Below, one piece after another: positions 16,975 through 25,482 of a DNA stretch of 64,000 nucleotides. Position 1 is the stretch's first letter. Each line of letters starts with the position of its first letter. The DNA is from Limisphaerales bacterium. Lineage in GTDB: Bacteria; Verrucomicrobiota; Verrucomicrobiia; Limisphaerales; SXTU01. The DNA is taken from the NCBI GenBank assembly GCA_009773355.1, contig WRPG01000018.1, positions 1-64,000 on the forward strand, read 5' to 3'. The position numbers and the translations under genes were made by a program. Below the pieces are notes generated by a model. The model was given only the letters and a program-made list of their open reading frames with translations. It had not been told where the DNA came from and did not search any database.

Positions 16975-18116
16975 AGGGCGGGATTTGTCGGCGGGGGCGG
17001 AGGCGAAGTCAATTCACGAGTGGGTCGAACCGCCAGACTGCGATACTCCGGGTTCGCACCGGTGATTTCCGCCCACAACTCCGCGAAGGAAATGCGCCGG
17101 TCGCGCGAGCGGTTCACCCATTCCACCTCCGTTGGCGCGCCGGGCGCGGTGAAACGGATGCCCCAGATCGGGTCGAACGCTTTCGCCGACAGCGAATACC
17201 TCATGTCGCCGATAACCGTCACGTCGCCAGGCGCGCGGGCGATCCAACCGTCGGAGAAGTGCATGAAGCGCTCGAAGGAACGCTGCGGGCCGTTGCGTGC
17301 GCCCTCGACGGGCGAGAGATCGCGCTGCGTCACCAGCGGCAAAGAGTTACCCTCCCGCACCGTCACCGTGCCGCCCCACGGCACCCGCAAGCGGTCGCTG
17401 TAAATGCGTCCGTCGTGCAGGTAGAGCGAACGCCAGACGAGATGATTGCCCAGCGTCGGCATCGCCTCGGTGCGTTCGATGCGGTGGCCGCGCACTCGGG
17501 CCAGCTCCGCCTGCGCCGCGTGCGCGCGGGACTTCTGCACTGCGCCCAGCGTCATGTAGGCCGCGCAAAATCCCAGCGCGGCCCAGGTCCAGCGGTGCAG
17601 GCCGATTCCGCGTTCCGCGCTTCGCGTTCCGCGTTCACTCGAAGCCTCCTCACGTCGGCTGATACGGGAGGAAATGACGTTCGTCACCAAGCCCACCAGC
17701 AGCGCGAACGTGAAGATCGGGTCAATGATGGAGATGAAGTCCCAGCCGAACCGTTGCTGGCTGAACGGCACGAGGAACTGCGTCCCGTAGCTGGTGCAGG
17801 CGTCCAGCAGGATGTGCGACCAGCACGCGGCCAGTCCGCATAGAAACAGCGTCGTCCGCTGCTCTTTGAACGCCGCACGGAAGAACCACGGCAGCGCGGC
17901 GGCAAAGGCAATCACCGGCGAAAAGGCGAACGAGTGCGTGAAGTGCCGGTGCAGCTCGACGTTCAGCAGCGGGTCCGATGCGCTGTGGATGAGAAAATCC
18001 ACGTCCGGCAACTCGGCGGCCACGATGCCCACGACTGTCGCGCGCCAGCCGAGCTGCCGCCCGAAGGCGACTTGTCCGAGGGCCGCGCCGAGCAGCGCGT
18101 GCGAGAGCGTGTCCAT
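16971..18116 (-). CDS. Membrane-bound metal-dependent hydrolase (YdjM/DUF457-like)
   Basis: 381 residues. The N-terminus MDTLSHALLGAALGQ carries the family histidine motif (D-x2-S/T-H). Further histidines follow in ELPDVDFLIH and HRHFTHSFAFSP, then in WSHILLDACTSYG. Five or so hydrophobic segments indicate an inner-membrane protein. The family is phospholipase/metal-hydrolase-like with no proven substrate. Around residues 150-165 the protein passes through an in-frame half A element and the repeated ERGTRSAERG words, which look inserted. The stop overlaps the fabG start. Confidence 0.82.
   Translation of the reverse strand: MDTLSHALLGAALGQVAFGRQLGWRATVVGIVAAELPDVDFLIHSASDPLLNVELHRHFTHSFAFSPVIAFAAALPWFFRAAFKEQRTTLFLCGLAACWSHILLDACTSYGTQFLVPFSQQRFGWDFISIIDPIFTFALLVGLVTNVISSRISRREEASSERGTRSAERGIGLHRWTWAALGFCAAYMTLGAVQKSRAHAAQAELARVRGHRIERTEAMPTLGNHLVWRSLYLHDGRIYSDRLRVPWGGTVTVREGNSLPLVTQRDLSPVEGARNGPQRSFERFMHFSDGWIARAPGDVTVIGDMRYSLSAKAFDPIWGIRFTAPGAPTEVEWVNRSRDRRISFAELWAEITGANPEYRSLAVRPTRELTSPPPPPTNPAL
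17644..17665. repeat. Half REP element, family A variant, in frame inside a CDS (A6)
   Basis: Single arm GCCTCCTCACGTCGGCTGAT ending in AC, complementary to the GTAGCAGCCGACGTGAGGAG variant. On the minus strand it encodes the SRISRREEASS part of the membrane hydrolase, next to a GCGGAACGCG-type word repeat. Confidence 0.65.
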
Positions 18117-18166
18117 GCGCCGGGGATTTCAGCCGATTCGCGGGATGGACGGAAGCCGGAAGGAAG

Positions 18167-18238
18167 AGTGATTAGTAACTAGTGAGTAGTCCCGAACAGC
18201 GTCCACGCACCCGACTAATCACTAACCACTAATTACTT
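18167..18238. repeat. Word-type inverted repeat, family I (I1)
   Basis: Left arm AGTGATTAGTAACTAGTGAG plus TAGTC; right arm GACTAATCACTAACCACTAA plus TTAC. It occupies most of the divergent gap between the membrane hydrolase and the HEAT gene. The same words recur at 27389, 48831, 58117 and 62981. Confidence 0.8.
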
Positions 18239-18299
18239 CCCCAACCTCCCAAAGTCACCCTTCCCGCCTCCGCCGGGCTTCGCTACCCTCCGCGCACCG

Positions 18300-19433
18300 A
18301 TGGGCTTTTACACGCTTATCCACTGGGTGTCGCTCGGGCTGGCGGGGGCCACGCTCGCCATCCTGTCCGTGGTGGTCGTGCGCCAGTCGTTCCGCAACCG
18401 CCGCACGAAGCGCGACGCGGCCCGCCGCCAGTCGCTCATGGCGCTGGCCTTGGAATACATCGAGGAGCCGGAGTTCCTCCCCGCGTTCAAGGCCCAGCTC
18501 AAGCCGGAGGACCAGCGGCTGCTCGTCGAGCTGTTCGCCGAGCTGCTGCCCAAGGTGCGCGGCGACTACGCCGAGAAGGTCGTGCATCTCATGCGCGAGA
18601 TGGGCCTGCGCGACCGCTGCCTCGCGCAACTCCACTCGCCCAAGTGGTGGAAGCGCGCGGACGCCGCCGCCGTGCTGGGCTGGTTCAAGGAGCCGCAGGT
18701 CGTTGCCGCGCTCGAACGCGCGCTCGACGACCCGCAGGTCGTGGTGCGCCTGGAATCCGCCCGCGCGCTGGCGCAGCTCAAGGCGGTGCAATCCGTCGCC
18801 GGACTCGTCGCGCGCCTCGCGGTCGTGGACGCCACGCACTCGCTGGGCGTGCAGGAGATTTTCCGCTCGCTCGGCCCCGGCGCGGTGACGGAGCTAATGG
18901 GCGTGCTCGAGAGCGACGTGCCCGAGCATGTCAAGATTCTCGCCGCCGACGCGCTCGGCCACATCGGCGACCCGCGCGCCGTGCCCGCGCTGCTGAAGCT
19001 GTTTCACACGCCCGGCCGGGCGGAAAGTGACACCATCCAGGAGCACAAGGCCCGGCGGGGCCGGGCTTACGCCGACCGCAGCCAGCCGGCCAACGCCTCG
19101 GTTGCGCTGCGGCTGGCCGTCGTGAAGGCGCTCAGCGTGCTCGTGGACCCGCGCGCGCTCAACGCCATCCTCGCCGCGCTGGAGGACCCCATCTGGGAAG
19201 TGCGCGCCCAGGCCGCGCACTGCGCCAGCCAGCTCGGCTCGGAGGCCGCGATCCCCAAGCTGGAAACGCTCCTGCACGACGAGCATTGGTGGGTGCGTTT
19301 CCACGCGGCGGAGGCGCTCTTCAAGCTGGGCGAGGCCGGCGTGCAGGCGCTGCTCAAGGCCGCGCGCAGCACCTCCGCGCGCGCGGCGGACATCGCAGGC
19401 GGGCTGCTGCGGGAGAAGGGGGTGGCCGTGTGA
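18300..19433 (+). CDS. Membrane-anchored HEAT-repeat protein
   Basis: 377 residues. One N-terminal hydrophobic helix (LIHWVSLGLAGATLAILSVVVV) is followed by basic residues, giving a membrane anchor with a cytoplasmic body. From about residue 110 there are HEAT/PBS-lyase-type repeats such as WWKRADAAAVLGWFKEPQVV, VVRLESARALAQL, HVKILAADALGHIGDPRAV and WEVRAQAAHCASQLGSEAAI. Around residues 237-260 a charged insertion encoded by a GCCCGG/CCGGGC palindrome interrupts the pattern. It probably acts as a scaffold; it precedes a glycosyltransferase gene on the same strand. Confidence 0.83.
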   Translation: MGFYTLIHWVSLGLAGATLAILSVVVVRQSFRNRRTKRDAARRQSLMALALEYIEEPEFLPAFKAQLKPEDQRLLVELFAELLPKVRGDYAEKVVHLMREMGLRDRCLAQLHSPKWWKRADAAAVLGWFKEPQVVAALERALDDPQVVVRLESARALAQLKAVQSVAGLVARLAVVDATHSLGVQEIFRSLGPGAVTELMGVLESDVPEHVKILAADALGHIGDPRAVPALLKLFHTPGRAESDTIQEHKARRGRAYADRSQPANASVALRLAVVKALSVLVDPRALNAILAALEDPIWEVRAQAAHCASQLGSEAAIPKLETLLHDEHWWVRFHAAEALFKLGEAGVQALLKAARSTSARAADIAGGLLREKGVAV

Positions 19434-19434
19434 T

Positions 19435-19578
19435 GAAATCCCAAACCCCAAGCTCCAAGCTCCAGAGAAGCTCCAAACACCAAGCTCCAAGCCAGCACCG
19501 TGTCGGCCTGGCAAGACGCCCCGTTGGTATTTGGAGCTTGGTGTTTCTTTGGAACTTGGAGCTTGGGTTTTGGAGCTT
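19435..19578. repeat. Word-type inverted repeat, family F (F1)
   Basis: Left arm built from CCAAGCTCCAAG words; right arm built from TTGGAGCTTGG words, in inverted orientation around a spacer of roughly 50 bases. It fills the gap between the HEAT gene stop and the glycosyltransferase ATG, and the second arm ends six bases before that ATG, where a ribosome site would be expected. Confidence 0.85.
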
Positions 19579-19584
19579 CCCCGC

Positions 19585-21000
19585 ATGAGCTTGCTCTGGG
19601 CCATCGTGAAGTTCCTCAACGGCTGCGTCCTCGCGCTGCTGCTGGTGCAGAGCGTCATCTACCTCTGGCAGCTCGTCGTCGCCTTCCTCGAACTGCGCCA
19701 CCATCGCCGCCACGCCTCGCGCGCGGACCCGTGGTGGATGCTCACCAGCGGCGTCGCGCTGCCCATCTCCATCCTCGTGCCGGCGCACAACGAGGAGGAG
19801 ACCATCGTCGAGAACGTGCGCTCCATGCTCGCCCTGCATTACCCGGACTTCGAGGTCATCGTCGTCAACGACGGCTCCAAGGACCGCACCCTCGCGGTGC
19901 TCATCGAGGCGCTGGGCCTGCTGAAGATCGAGCGCGTCTGGCACGCGGACGTGCCGCACCAGGAAATCCGCGGCCTCTACGGCAGCCCGCGCCATCCGCG
20001 CCTGCTCGTGGTTGACAAGGTCAACGGCGGCAAGTCCGACGCGCTCAACGCGGGCATCAACCTCTCGCGCTTCCCGCTCTTTTGCGCCGTGGACGCCGAC
20101 TCGCTGCTCGACCACGACTCGTTGCTGCAGGTGATGCGGCCCTTCATCGAGGAGCCGGAGGAGATGGTCGCGGTGGGCGGGCGCATTTGCGTCGTCAACG
20201 GCTGCACCGTGCGCGCCGGGCAGGTCACGGACGTGGCGCTGCCCACGCGCCCGCTGCCGCTGCTCCAGAGCATCGAATACATCCGCGCCTTCCTCATCGC
20301 GCGCCTCGCGTGGAGCCGGCTGGATGCGATGCTCATCATCTCCGGCGCGTTCGGCCTCTTCAAACGCAGCGCCGCCGTGAAGGTCGGTGGCTACAGCCAC
20401 GACACGGTGGGCGAGGACATGGAAATTGTGGTGAAGCTCCACCGCCACTTCCGCGAGCGCAACGTGCAGTATCAGATGCGCTTCGTCGCCGACTCAGTCT
20501 GCTGGACTCAAGCACCCGAGACGCTCGGCGTCCTGCGCCGCCAACGGACCCGCTGGCAGCGCGGCATGATGCAGTCGCTCGCCAAGCACCGCGCGATGGT
20601 CTTCAACCCCAAGTATGGTCCCGCCGGCACGCTGGGCATGGGCTATTTCTTCCTCTTCGACATTGTCGGCCCCGTCATCGAATTCACCGGTCTGCTGCTC
20701 ATTCCGCTGTCCTTCTACATGGGCGTGATCACCACCGACTTCTTCCTCGCGTGGCTGGCGCTGACCTTCACCTACGGCGTCTTCCTCAGCGCCAGCTCGC
20801 TGCTGCTGGAGATGATGGTCACGCGCAGCACGCGCGCGCGCGACCTGGCGCTGCTGACGATGAGTTCCGTGCTGGAGAACTTCGGCTACCGGCAGCTCAA
20901 CAACCTCTGGCGGCTGGAGGGCATCTGGCAGTTCCTCACCGGCAAGCAGGGCTGGGGCGCGATGCAGCGGACGAAGTTCCGCAAGTCCGTCGGGCAATGA
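19585..21000 (+). CDS. Membrane glycosyltransferase, family 2
   Basis: 471 residues from ATG 19585; the in-frame upstream codons belong to the F1 repeat. One N-terminal helix is followed by a GT-A domain: ISILVPAHNEEETIVENV, VIVVNDGSKD, the DAD metal motif in FCAVDADSLLD, GEDMEIVVKLHRH, and the acceptor motif RRQRTRWQRGMMQ (QxxRW-like) near residue 315. Three or four C-terminal helices complete a processive polysaccharide synthase layout. It probably makes or extends an exported polysaccharide. Product unknown. Confidence 0.88.
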   Translation: MSLLWAIVKFLNGCVLALLLVQSVIYLWQLVVAFLELRHHRRHASRADPWWMLTSGVALPISILVPAHNEEETIVENVRSMLALHYPDFEVIVVNDGSKDRTLAVLIEALGLLKIERVWHADVPHQEIRGLYGSPRHPRLLVVDKVNGGKSDALNAGINLSRFPLFCAVDADSLLDHDSLLQVMRPFIEEPEEMVAVGGRICVVNGCTVRAGQVTDVALPTRPLPLLQSIEYIRAFLIARLAWSRLDAMLIISGAFGLFKRSAAVKVGGYSHDTVGEDMEIVVKLHRHFRERNVQYQMRFVADSVCWTQAPETLGVLRRQRTRWQRGMMQSLAKHRAMVFNPKYGPAGTLGMGYFFLFDIVGPVIEFTGLLLIPLSFYMGVITTDFFLAWLALTFTYGVFLSASSLLLEMMVTRSTRARDLALLTMSSVLENFGYRQLNNLWRLEGIWQFLTGKQGWGAMQRTKFRKSVGQ

Positions 21001-21056
21001 ACGACGTGGCACGGGGAGTCTCGTCCTGCCGGAAGCCCACGGACCATCGCGCGCGA

Positions 21057-21161
21057 GGAGCGCGGCCTTCAGGCCGCAGAATCGTTCCTTCGCCCGGCGG
21101 GTTCTGGTGCATGGGACGCGTTTGTGCGCCTTGACCTTCTGCGGCGTGAACGCCGCGCTCC
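21057..21161. repeat. REPIN-like palindromic element, family B (B2)
   Basis: Left arm GGAGCGCGGCCTTCAGGCCG; right arm CTGCGGCGTGAACGCCGCGC plus TCC. The spacer is about 55 bases. It lies between the convergent glycosyltransferase and outer-membrane protein genes. Confidence 0.85.
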
Positions 21162-21173
21162 ACTGACACGTTG

Positions 21174-22412
21174 TCAGTTCCCGAACACCCCACGAAACAA
21201 GCGTTGCAGCCCGCGCGACTTGTCGGGGCTGACCTCCGGCTCCGCCGCCTTCCGCCGCGTGCGCCGCGCTTCGAGGTCGTATTGCGCGACCAGCCCGACC
21301 GTGTGCGCGCCCCGGCCGCCCGTGCGAATCGCGTCCACGCCGTAGGCGTAGCCCAGCGTGATTTCCCAGACCCGGTCCGACGACGCGTAGCCCAGCCCGC
21401 CGCCCACGCCCGTGTGCCAGTCGCCGGGCTGCGACATCCCGCCGACGTAGTCCACCACCGCCGTCGCCGCGAAGCCCGTCAGGCTCCACCGCTTCCGCGC
21501 GTCCAAGGGCAGCGTGTAAAGCCCGCCCAGCAGCGCGAACTGCCGCGCCGTGATTTCCTGGAAGTAATAACCCGGCAGGCTCAACGGAAACTCCGCGCCC
21601 AGCGGCAGCGCCGCGCCCAGCTTGTAGCCGCTCAACCGGTCCGCGTTCAGGCTCGTGCCCGAGGTGAGGCTCACCGAGAAGTAATCCCCGCGCTCCGGCA
21701 TCGTGTAGGCCAGCAGCGCGCGGCCCCAGAACCGGTGCGCCTGCGCCTCGGTTGCCCGGTCGCCCGCCAGCCCGTAGCGCCCGCTGTTCGCGCGGAACTC
21801 GCCCTCATGCCACGCCGACAGCTCCATCGCCACGCTGGGGGTCAGCAACGGCTCGCGCCCGCCCCAGCGCAGGCCCGTGCGCGCGCGCAGCGACCCCGTT
21901 TCCGCCGGGAGCGTGAAGCCCGCCGCCGTGCGGCTGTTCCGGTCGTATTCCGTGTAATGCCCCGCCAGCCGCATCACGCCGTTGAGCGGGATCTGCGCCC
22001 CCGGATTGAACAGGTGATAAACGCTCGCGCTCACCTCGCCCCCATGCCCGTTGAACGACTCCTCCTTGATGAACTTCCCGCCGCGCACCTCCGATTGGCT
22101 GTCCGCGAACCCGCCGCCCGCCGCGCCGAACGCCAGATGCGTCTGCGGCCCCAGCGCCTCGCGGAAGGCCAGCTCCGCGTCCAGATACACCGGCGCCACC
22201 GCCAGCCGCAGCGTCTGCCCCGCGCGCGGCCAGTCGGGCAGGTTCAGGTAGTAATACGCATACGCCGCCACCGGCCCGAGACCCTGGAGCGACTGGTTGT
22301 AGCCGAGCTGGAAGAGCTGCCGCTTCTCCGGGTCCACCTGCGCGTGACACATTCCTGCCACGAAGACACCGGCGCAGAGGAGGATGTGGAACAGACGCCT
22401 TGGGCAGTTCAC
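21174..22412 (-). CDS. Outer-membrane beta-barrel protein, unknown function
   Basis: 412 residues with signal peptide (RRLFHILLCAGVFVAGMCHA) and cleavage before QVDPEKR. The mature part is rich in alternating aromatic/polar strands such as LGPVAAYAYYYLNLPDW, WGRALLAYTMPERGDYFSVS, VGGGLGYASSDRVWEITLGY and a late AHTVGLVAQYDLEARR, as in transmembrane barrels. The last about 25 residues are charged instead of ending in an aromatic, which is unusual for a barrel. No specific family recognised. It stands alone between two convergent or tandem neighbours. Confidence 0.7.
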   Translation of the reverse strand: MNCPRRLFHILLCAGVFVAGMCHAQVDPEKRQLFQLGYNQSLQGLGPVAAYAYYYLNLPDWPRAGQTLRLAVAPVYLDAELAFREALGPQTHLAFGAAGGGFADSQSEVRGGKFIKEESFNGHGGEVSASVYHLFNPGAQIPLNGVMRLAGHYTEYDRNSRTAAGFTLPAETGSLRARTGLRWGGREPLLTPSVAMELSAWHEGEFRANSGRYGLAGDRATEAQAHRFWGRALLAYTMPERGDYFSVSLTSGTSLNADRLSGYKLGAALPLGAEFPLSLPGYYFQEITARQFALLGGLYTLPLDARKRWSLTGFAATAVVDYVGGMSQPGDWHTGVGGGLGYASSDRVWEITLGYAYGVDAIRTGGRGAHTVGLVAQYDLEARRTRRKAAEPEVSPDKSRGLQRLFRGVFGN

Positions 22413-22481
22413 GCGCTTTGGTGTAGGGCAACGCGGGTGTGCGCGGCAAGTGGAAAGACCCGGCGGAATGACAACGGGGCG

Positions 22482-23156
22482 CTACGCCGCCAGCCACCAG
22501 CCGCCCACCGCCACCGCCGTCACCGAGCAGCACGCCATCATCCGCTGATACGCCTGCGCGCTGCTGGCCGCCAAACTCCGTGCCGACAGGCCGACCAGCG
22601 AGGAAAACACCACCATCGCCGCCACCGTCCCGACGCCATACGCGCTGAGATACCACACCGCCCCGGTCATCGTCGGAAACGCCAGCGCCGGCAGCACGCC
22701 GAGGAAGTGCGAGCTGCCCGCCACGCCATGCAGGGTGCCGACCGCAAACGCCGCGTGCGTGTGCCGGTGCTCGGTGCCGCGCTCATGCGAATGCGCTGCG
22801 GCCCCGTCGTGCGCGTGGATGTGGACGTGCCGCCGCCCGTCGTGCTCGTGCTCGTGCGTGTGGAGGCGTCCGGTCAACGCGCGCCGCGCGCCCCACAGGC
22901 CGATGCCGATGAGCACCACGCCCACGAGCCGCTCGCTCCACGAGGAGATTGCGTCCAGCGGCAGCCAGTCGCGCAGCAGCAGCGAGAGCAGGCCGATGAA
23001 CAGCACGCCGCCCGCGTGACCGACGCCCCAACGCAGGCCGACCTCCCACGCCTTCCGCCGCGATTCCGCCGCGAAGGGCGCGACCGCCGCCAAGTGGTCC
23101 GGCCCGGAGACGACGTGAATCGCCCCCGCAACCAGGCCAGTAACAACGGAAATCAT
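22482..23156 (-). CDS. Nickel/cobalt transporter-like membrane protein (NiCoT/UreH-type)
   Basis: 224 residues from ATG 23156 (MISVVTGLVAGAIHVVSGPD). Helix 1 carries H-x3-G-P-D-H in IHVVSGPDHLAAVAPF, the metal-binding motif of Ni/Co permeases, and a second segment RWGVGHAGGVLF follows. A histidine-rich cytoplasmic loop (alternating H with E, D, R; about residues 100-130) precedes AVGTLHGVAGSSHFLGVLPA. It would move Ni2+, Co2+ or a similar cation across the inner membrane. No urease, hydrogenase or cobalamin genes are nearby to show which. Confidence 0.83.
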   Translation of the reverse strand: MISVVTGLVAGAIHVVSGPDHLAAVAPFAAESRRKAWEVGLRWGVGHAGGVLFIGLLSLLLRDWLPLDAISSWSERLVGVVLIGIGLWGARRALTGRLHTHEHEHDGRRHVHIHAHDGAAAHSHERGTEHRHTHAAFAVGTLHGVAGSSHFLGVLPALAFPTMTGAVWYLSAYGVGTVAAMVVFSSLVGLSARSLAASSAQAYQRMMACCSVTAVAVGGWWLAA

Positions 23157-23241
23157 GTGGTGGTGCCGGAGCGCCGGCTCCAACGGGCCGCGAGCGTAGG
23201 AACGCGACCAGTTGAAGTAAAGGAGAGCTTTGCCGGCCCGC

Positions 23242-24492
23242 TCAAGGCTCACGGGCCGCGCGCTCCACGGCATCCACCACCGCCGCGACCGGGAGCGAGT
23301 TCAGGCACCGGAAGTCAATCGGGCATTCGCGCAGGAAACACGGAGCACACGCCGCCTCGCCGCGCAGGATCGTGTGGCGGGTGCCGCCCGGCAGGCCGGG
23401 ACCGGTCAGCGCCGGCGACGTGCTGCCGAACAAGGCGACGACCCGAGTGCCCACGGCGGCGGCGACGTGCATCGGCCCCGTGTCGTTGGTGAGCACGACC
23501 CGGCAGGCGCGGAGCGCCGCGCAGAGTTCGCGGAGCGAGGTGCGGCCCGCGAGCTTCACAACGCTGGCTGCCGGCGCGGTGTCGAGCGCGGCGGCGATCT
23601 CGTCCGCCAGCGCGCCGTCCGCCGGGCCGCCGAAGATGACGAAGGCGCAGTTGAGCCGCGCCCGCAGTTCCCTCGCCGTCGCCACGAACCGTTCGGCCGG
23701 CCAGCGCTTGGCCGGGCCGTATTCCGCGCCGGCATTCAGGCCGATGAGCACGCCGTCGGGCAGATGAAACTTCGCCTTCACCGCCGCGACCTCGGCATCG
23801 GTGACGGCGATGAACGGCGCGAGCGGTTCCGCATTCGCGCCGAGCGCGGCAGCGAGATGGAGGTAGTGGAAGAGGTGGTGACTCGCCCGGAGCGCGGCGT
23901 TCACGCCGCTTCCGCGTCCGTCTTGCACAGCGGCTTGAAGCGGCCTGAAGGCCGCGCTCCCGTCCGCGTCCGCCACCAGCCGCCGCACTTCCTCCGCCGT
24001 CCGCTTCCGCATCTTCACCACGTCCGTGCGCCAAGGGACTGCGTCGGTGAGCAGCCAGTTCCGCCAGCTTCCCGCGTAGCCGATGCGCCGGGGAATTCCC
24101 GCCAGCCGCGCTTCCAGCCCGGTGCGGATGGAGTTGGGCAGCACGAGCGCGGCGTCGAAGCCAGCCGCGCGTGCCGGCGACTTGCGGTCGCCGTCTGCGG
24201 GGTGCGGCTCAGACGGCGACGGCAAGTCGCTGGCACGGCGCAGCCGGCGCGCGATGCTGAACACACCTTCCCTCGGTGCGAAGGTGATGACTTCATCCAC
24301 CGCCGGATGTCCCGTCCACAACCCCGCCAGCTTCGCGTGCGTGAGCAGCGTGATGTGGGTTTCCGGCAGCGCCTCGCGCAGCCGCAGCAGCGCGGGCGTG
24401 GTCATCACGGCGTCGCCAAGCCAGTTCACGCCGCGCACGAGAAGGCGGCGAGGATGGAGGATAGAGGATAGAGGATAGAGGGGCGTCGTCAT
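23242..24492 (-). CDS. waaF: Lipopolysaccharide heptosyltransferase (GT9, WaaF-like) with in-frame repeats
   Basis: 416 residues, about 65-70 longer than usual GT9 enzymes. It adds heptose to the LPS inner core from ADP-heptose on the cytoplasmic side. Conserved parts: LLVRGVNWLGDAVMTTPAL, IGLNAGAEYGPAKRWP, and the nucleotide-binding LTNDTGPMHVAAAVGTRVVALFGST near residue 345. The surplus comes from repeats: residues 86-107 are a family C element and 178-201 a family B element, both in frame, and residues 2-15 come from the H words. The start overlaps the acyltransferase stop (ATGA). The WaaF versus WaaC assignment is by similarity only. Confidence 0.88.
   Translation of the reverse strand: MTTPLYPLSSILHPRRLLVRGVNWLGDAVMTTPALLRLREALPETHITLLTHAKLAGLWTGHPAVDEVITFAPREGVFSIARRLRRASDLPSPSEPHPADGDRKSPARAAGFDAALVLPNSIRTGLEARLAGIPRRIGYAGSWRNWLLTDAVPWRTDVVKMRKRTAEEVRRLVADADGSAAFRPLQAAVQDGRGSGVNAALRASHHLFHYLHLAAALGANAEPLAPFIAVTDAEVAAVKAKFHLPDGVLIGLNAGAEYGPAKRWPAERFVATARELRARLNCAFVIFGGPADGALADEIAAALDTAPAASVVKLAGRTSLRELCAALRACRVVLTNDTGPMHVAAAVGTRVVALFGSTSPALTGPGLPGGTRHTILRGEAACAPCFLRECPIDFRCLNSLPVAAVVDAVERAAREP
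23889..23960. repeat. REPIN-like element, family B, in frame inside waaF (B3)
   Basis: Arms GGAGCGCGGCGTTCACGCCG and CGGCCTGAAGGCCGCGCTCC, complete with both outer GGAG/CTCC tags. It encodes waaF residues 178-201 (SAAFRPLQAA and GSGVNAALRA) without breaking the frame; the element length is a multiple of three. Confidence 0.85.
24171..24236. repeat. REPIN-like element, family C, in frame inside waaF (C2)
   Basis: Left arm GTGCCGGCGACTTGCGGTCG plus CCGTCTG; right arm CAGACGGCGACGGCAAGTCG plus CTGGCAC. It matches the intergenic C1 element at 61160. It encodes waaF residues 86-107. Confidence 0.85.
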
Positions 24493-24532
24493 GCTGCTTG
24501 GCTATCTTCTATCTTCTCTCCTCTATCCTCTT
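24452..24532. repeat. Word-type inverted repeat, family H, at a gene junction
   Basis: Left arm of AGGATAG/AGGATGG words (GAGGATAGAGGATAGAGG), right arm CTATCTTCTATCTTCTCTCC. It straddles the ATGA overlap of waaF and the acyltransferase gene, so one arm encodes the WaaF N-terminus (PLYPLSSILHP) and the other the acyltransferase C-terminus (KEDRGEKIEDSQ). Confidence 0.82.
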
Positions 24533-25418
24533 TCCCTCCCCGCCACTTCCCTTCCTTCCACCGGTTGTGAACCCAGAACCAGTTGGCCGGGTCGCGGCGG
24601 ATGGCGGTCTCGAAGGTGCGGTTGATGTCCCGCGCGATGTCCTCGACCGGGCGCGGCTGGGCGTCGAGGCGCGTCGGAATCTCGCCGCCCAGCTCGATGC
24701 GCCAGCGACCCGGGGCCGTGCGGTGGCAGATGGCCGTGAAAAGCCGGCAGCCATAGCGCTGGGCCAGCACCGGCGCAGCCAGGCTCGTCGAGCAATCGCG
24801 CCCGAGGAACGGCAGCCGCGCCCCCCGGTCGCCCGCGTGCTGGTCTGCGAGCAGGCCGAGCATGAGGCCGGGCTGCCCCAGCGCGGCCTTGAGCGCGGCG
24901 GCGTCCCGACGCCGCTCGAAGTAGCGCGCGCCGGACCCGGCCCGGAGCGATCGCATGAGCGCGTCCACGCCCGGCTGGCGCAGGCCGCGATAGGTCGTGG
25001 CCATCTGGTAGCCGGGCAGGAAGAGGTTCGTCCGCGCGTATAGCTCGAAGTTGCCGAAGTGCCCGATGGCCACGACCACGCTGGGCCGCACGCCATTGGC
25101 GGCCGGCGGGAACAGCTCCATCCCGGTGCAATCCAGCACGGCGCGGATGGCCTCCGCGTCCATGCCGGCGGTCTTCACCGCGCAGGCGAAGCTCTCGCCG
25201 ATGCGCTCGAAGTTCTCGCGGGCCAAAGCGCGGACTTCGGCGGCGGACTTCTCCGGGAAACACTCCGCGAGGTTCCGCCGGGCGACCTTGCGATGCCGCC
25301 CATCCAGCCAATACGCCGCGCCGCCGAACACGCGCCCCAGCCATGCCACGGTCGCGAGCGGCAGCGCCCGCAAGCAAGCGATAACGAGGCGGGCGACGAG
25401 GGTGAGGAATGCGTCCAT
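24489..25418 (-). CDS. Lipid A acyltransferase (LpxL/HtrB-like)
   Basis: 309 residues from ATG 25418 (MDAFLTLVARLVIACLRALP). It transfers a secondary acyl chain onto lipid A at the inner membrane. One N-terminal helix anchors it. The catalytic H-x4-E is in IGHFGNFELYA, a second segment is LADQHAGDRGARLPFLGR, and the final NWFWVHNRWKEGKW matches the family ending. The last about 13 residues after WRGG come from the H repeat. It lies between waaF and an HNH cassette that separates it from lpxK. Confidence 0.9.
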   Translation of the reverse strand: MDAFLTLVARLVIACLRALPLATVAWLGRVFGGAAYWLDGRHRKVARRNLAECFPEKSAAEVRALARENFERIGESFACAVKTAGMDAEAIRAVLDCTGMELFPPAANGVRPSVVVAIGHFGNFELYARTNLFLPGYQMATTYRGLRQPGVDALMRSLRAGSGARYFERRRDAAALKAALGQPGLMLGLLADQHAGDRGARLPFLGRDCSTSLAAPVLAQRYGCRLFTAICHRTAPGRWRIELGGEIPTRLDAQPRPVEDIARDINRTFETAIRRDPANWFWVHNRWKEGKWRGGKEDRGEKIEDSQAA

Positions 25419-25419
25419 C

Positions 25420-25466
25420 ACTTGAAGCAAATCTGCCGGACGCAGTCCTGGAAGTCCTTCGCGCCG
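25420..25466. repeat. 47-bp direct repeat, left copy (duplicated lpxK 3' end)
   Basis: Starts ACTTGAAGCAAATCTGCCGG and matches 26183-26229 at 46 of 47 positions. Here it is non-coding, two bases upstream of the acyltransferase ATG. The right copy is the true end of lpxK. Confidence 0.9.
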
Positions 25467-25482
25467 AGATGGGTTCGCTGAT

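Noticed and set aside
21171-23492. A 773-codon plus-strand open frame spanning two minus-strand genes
   Set aside because: It is rich in Arg and His with no recognisable fold, and it runs across the starts of an outer-membrane protein and a transporter with clear features on the other strand.
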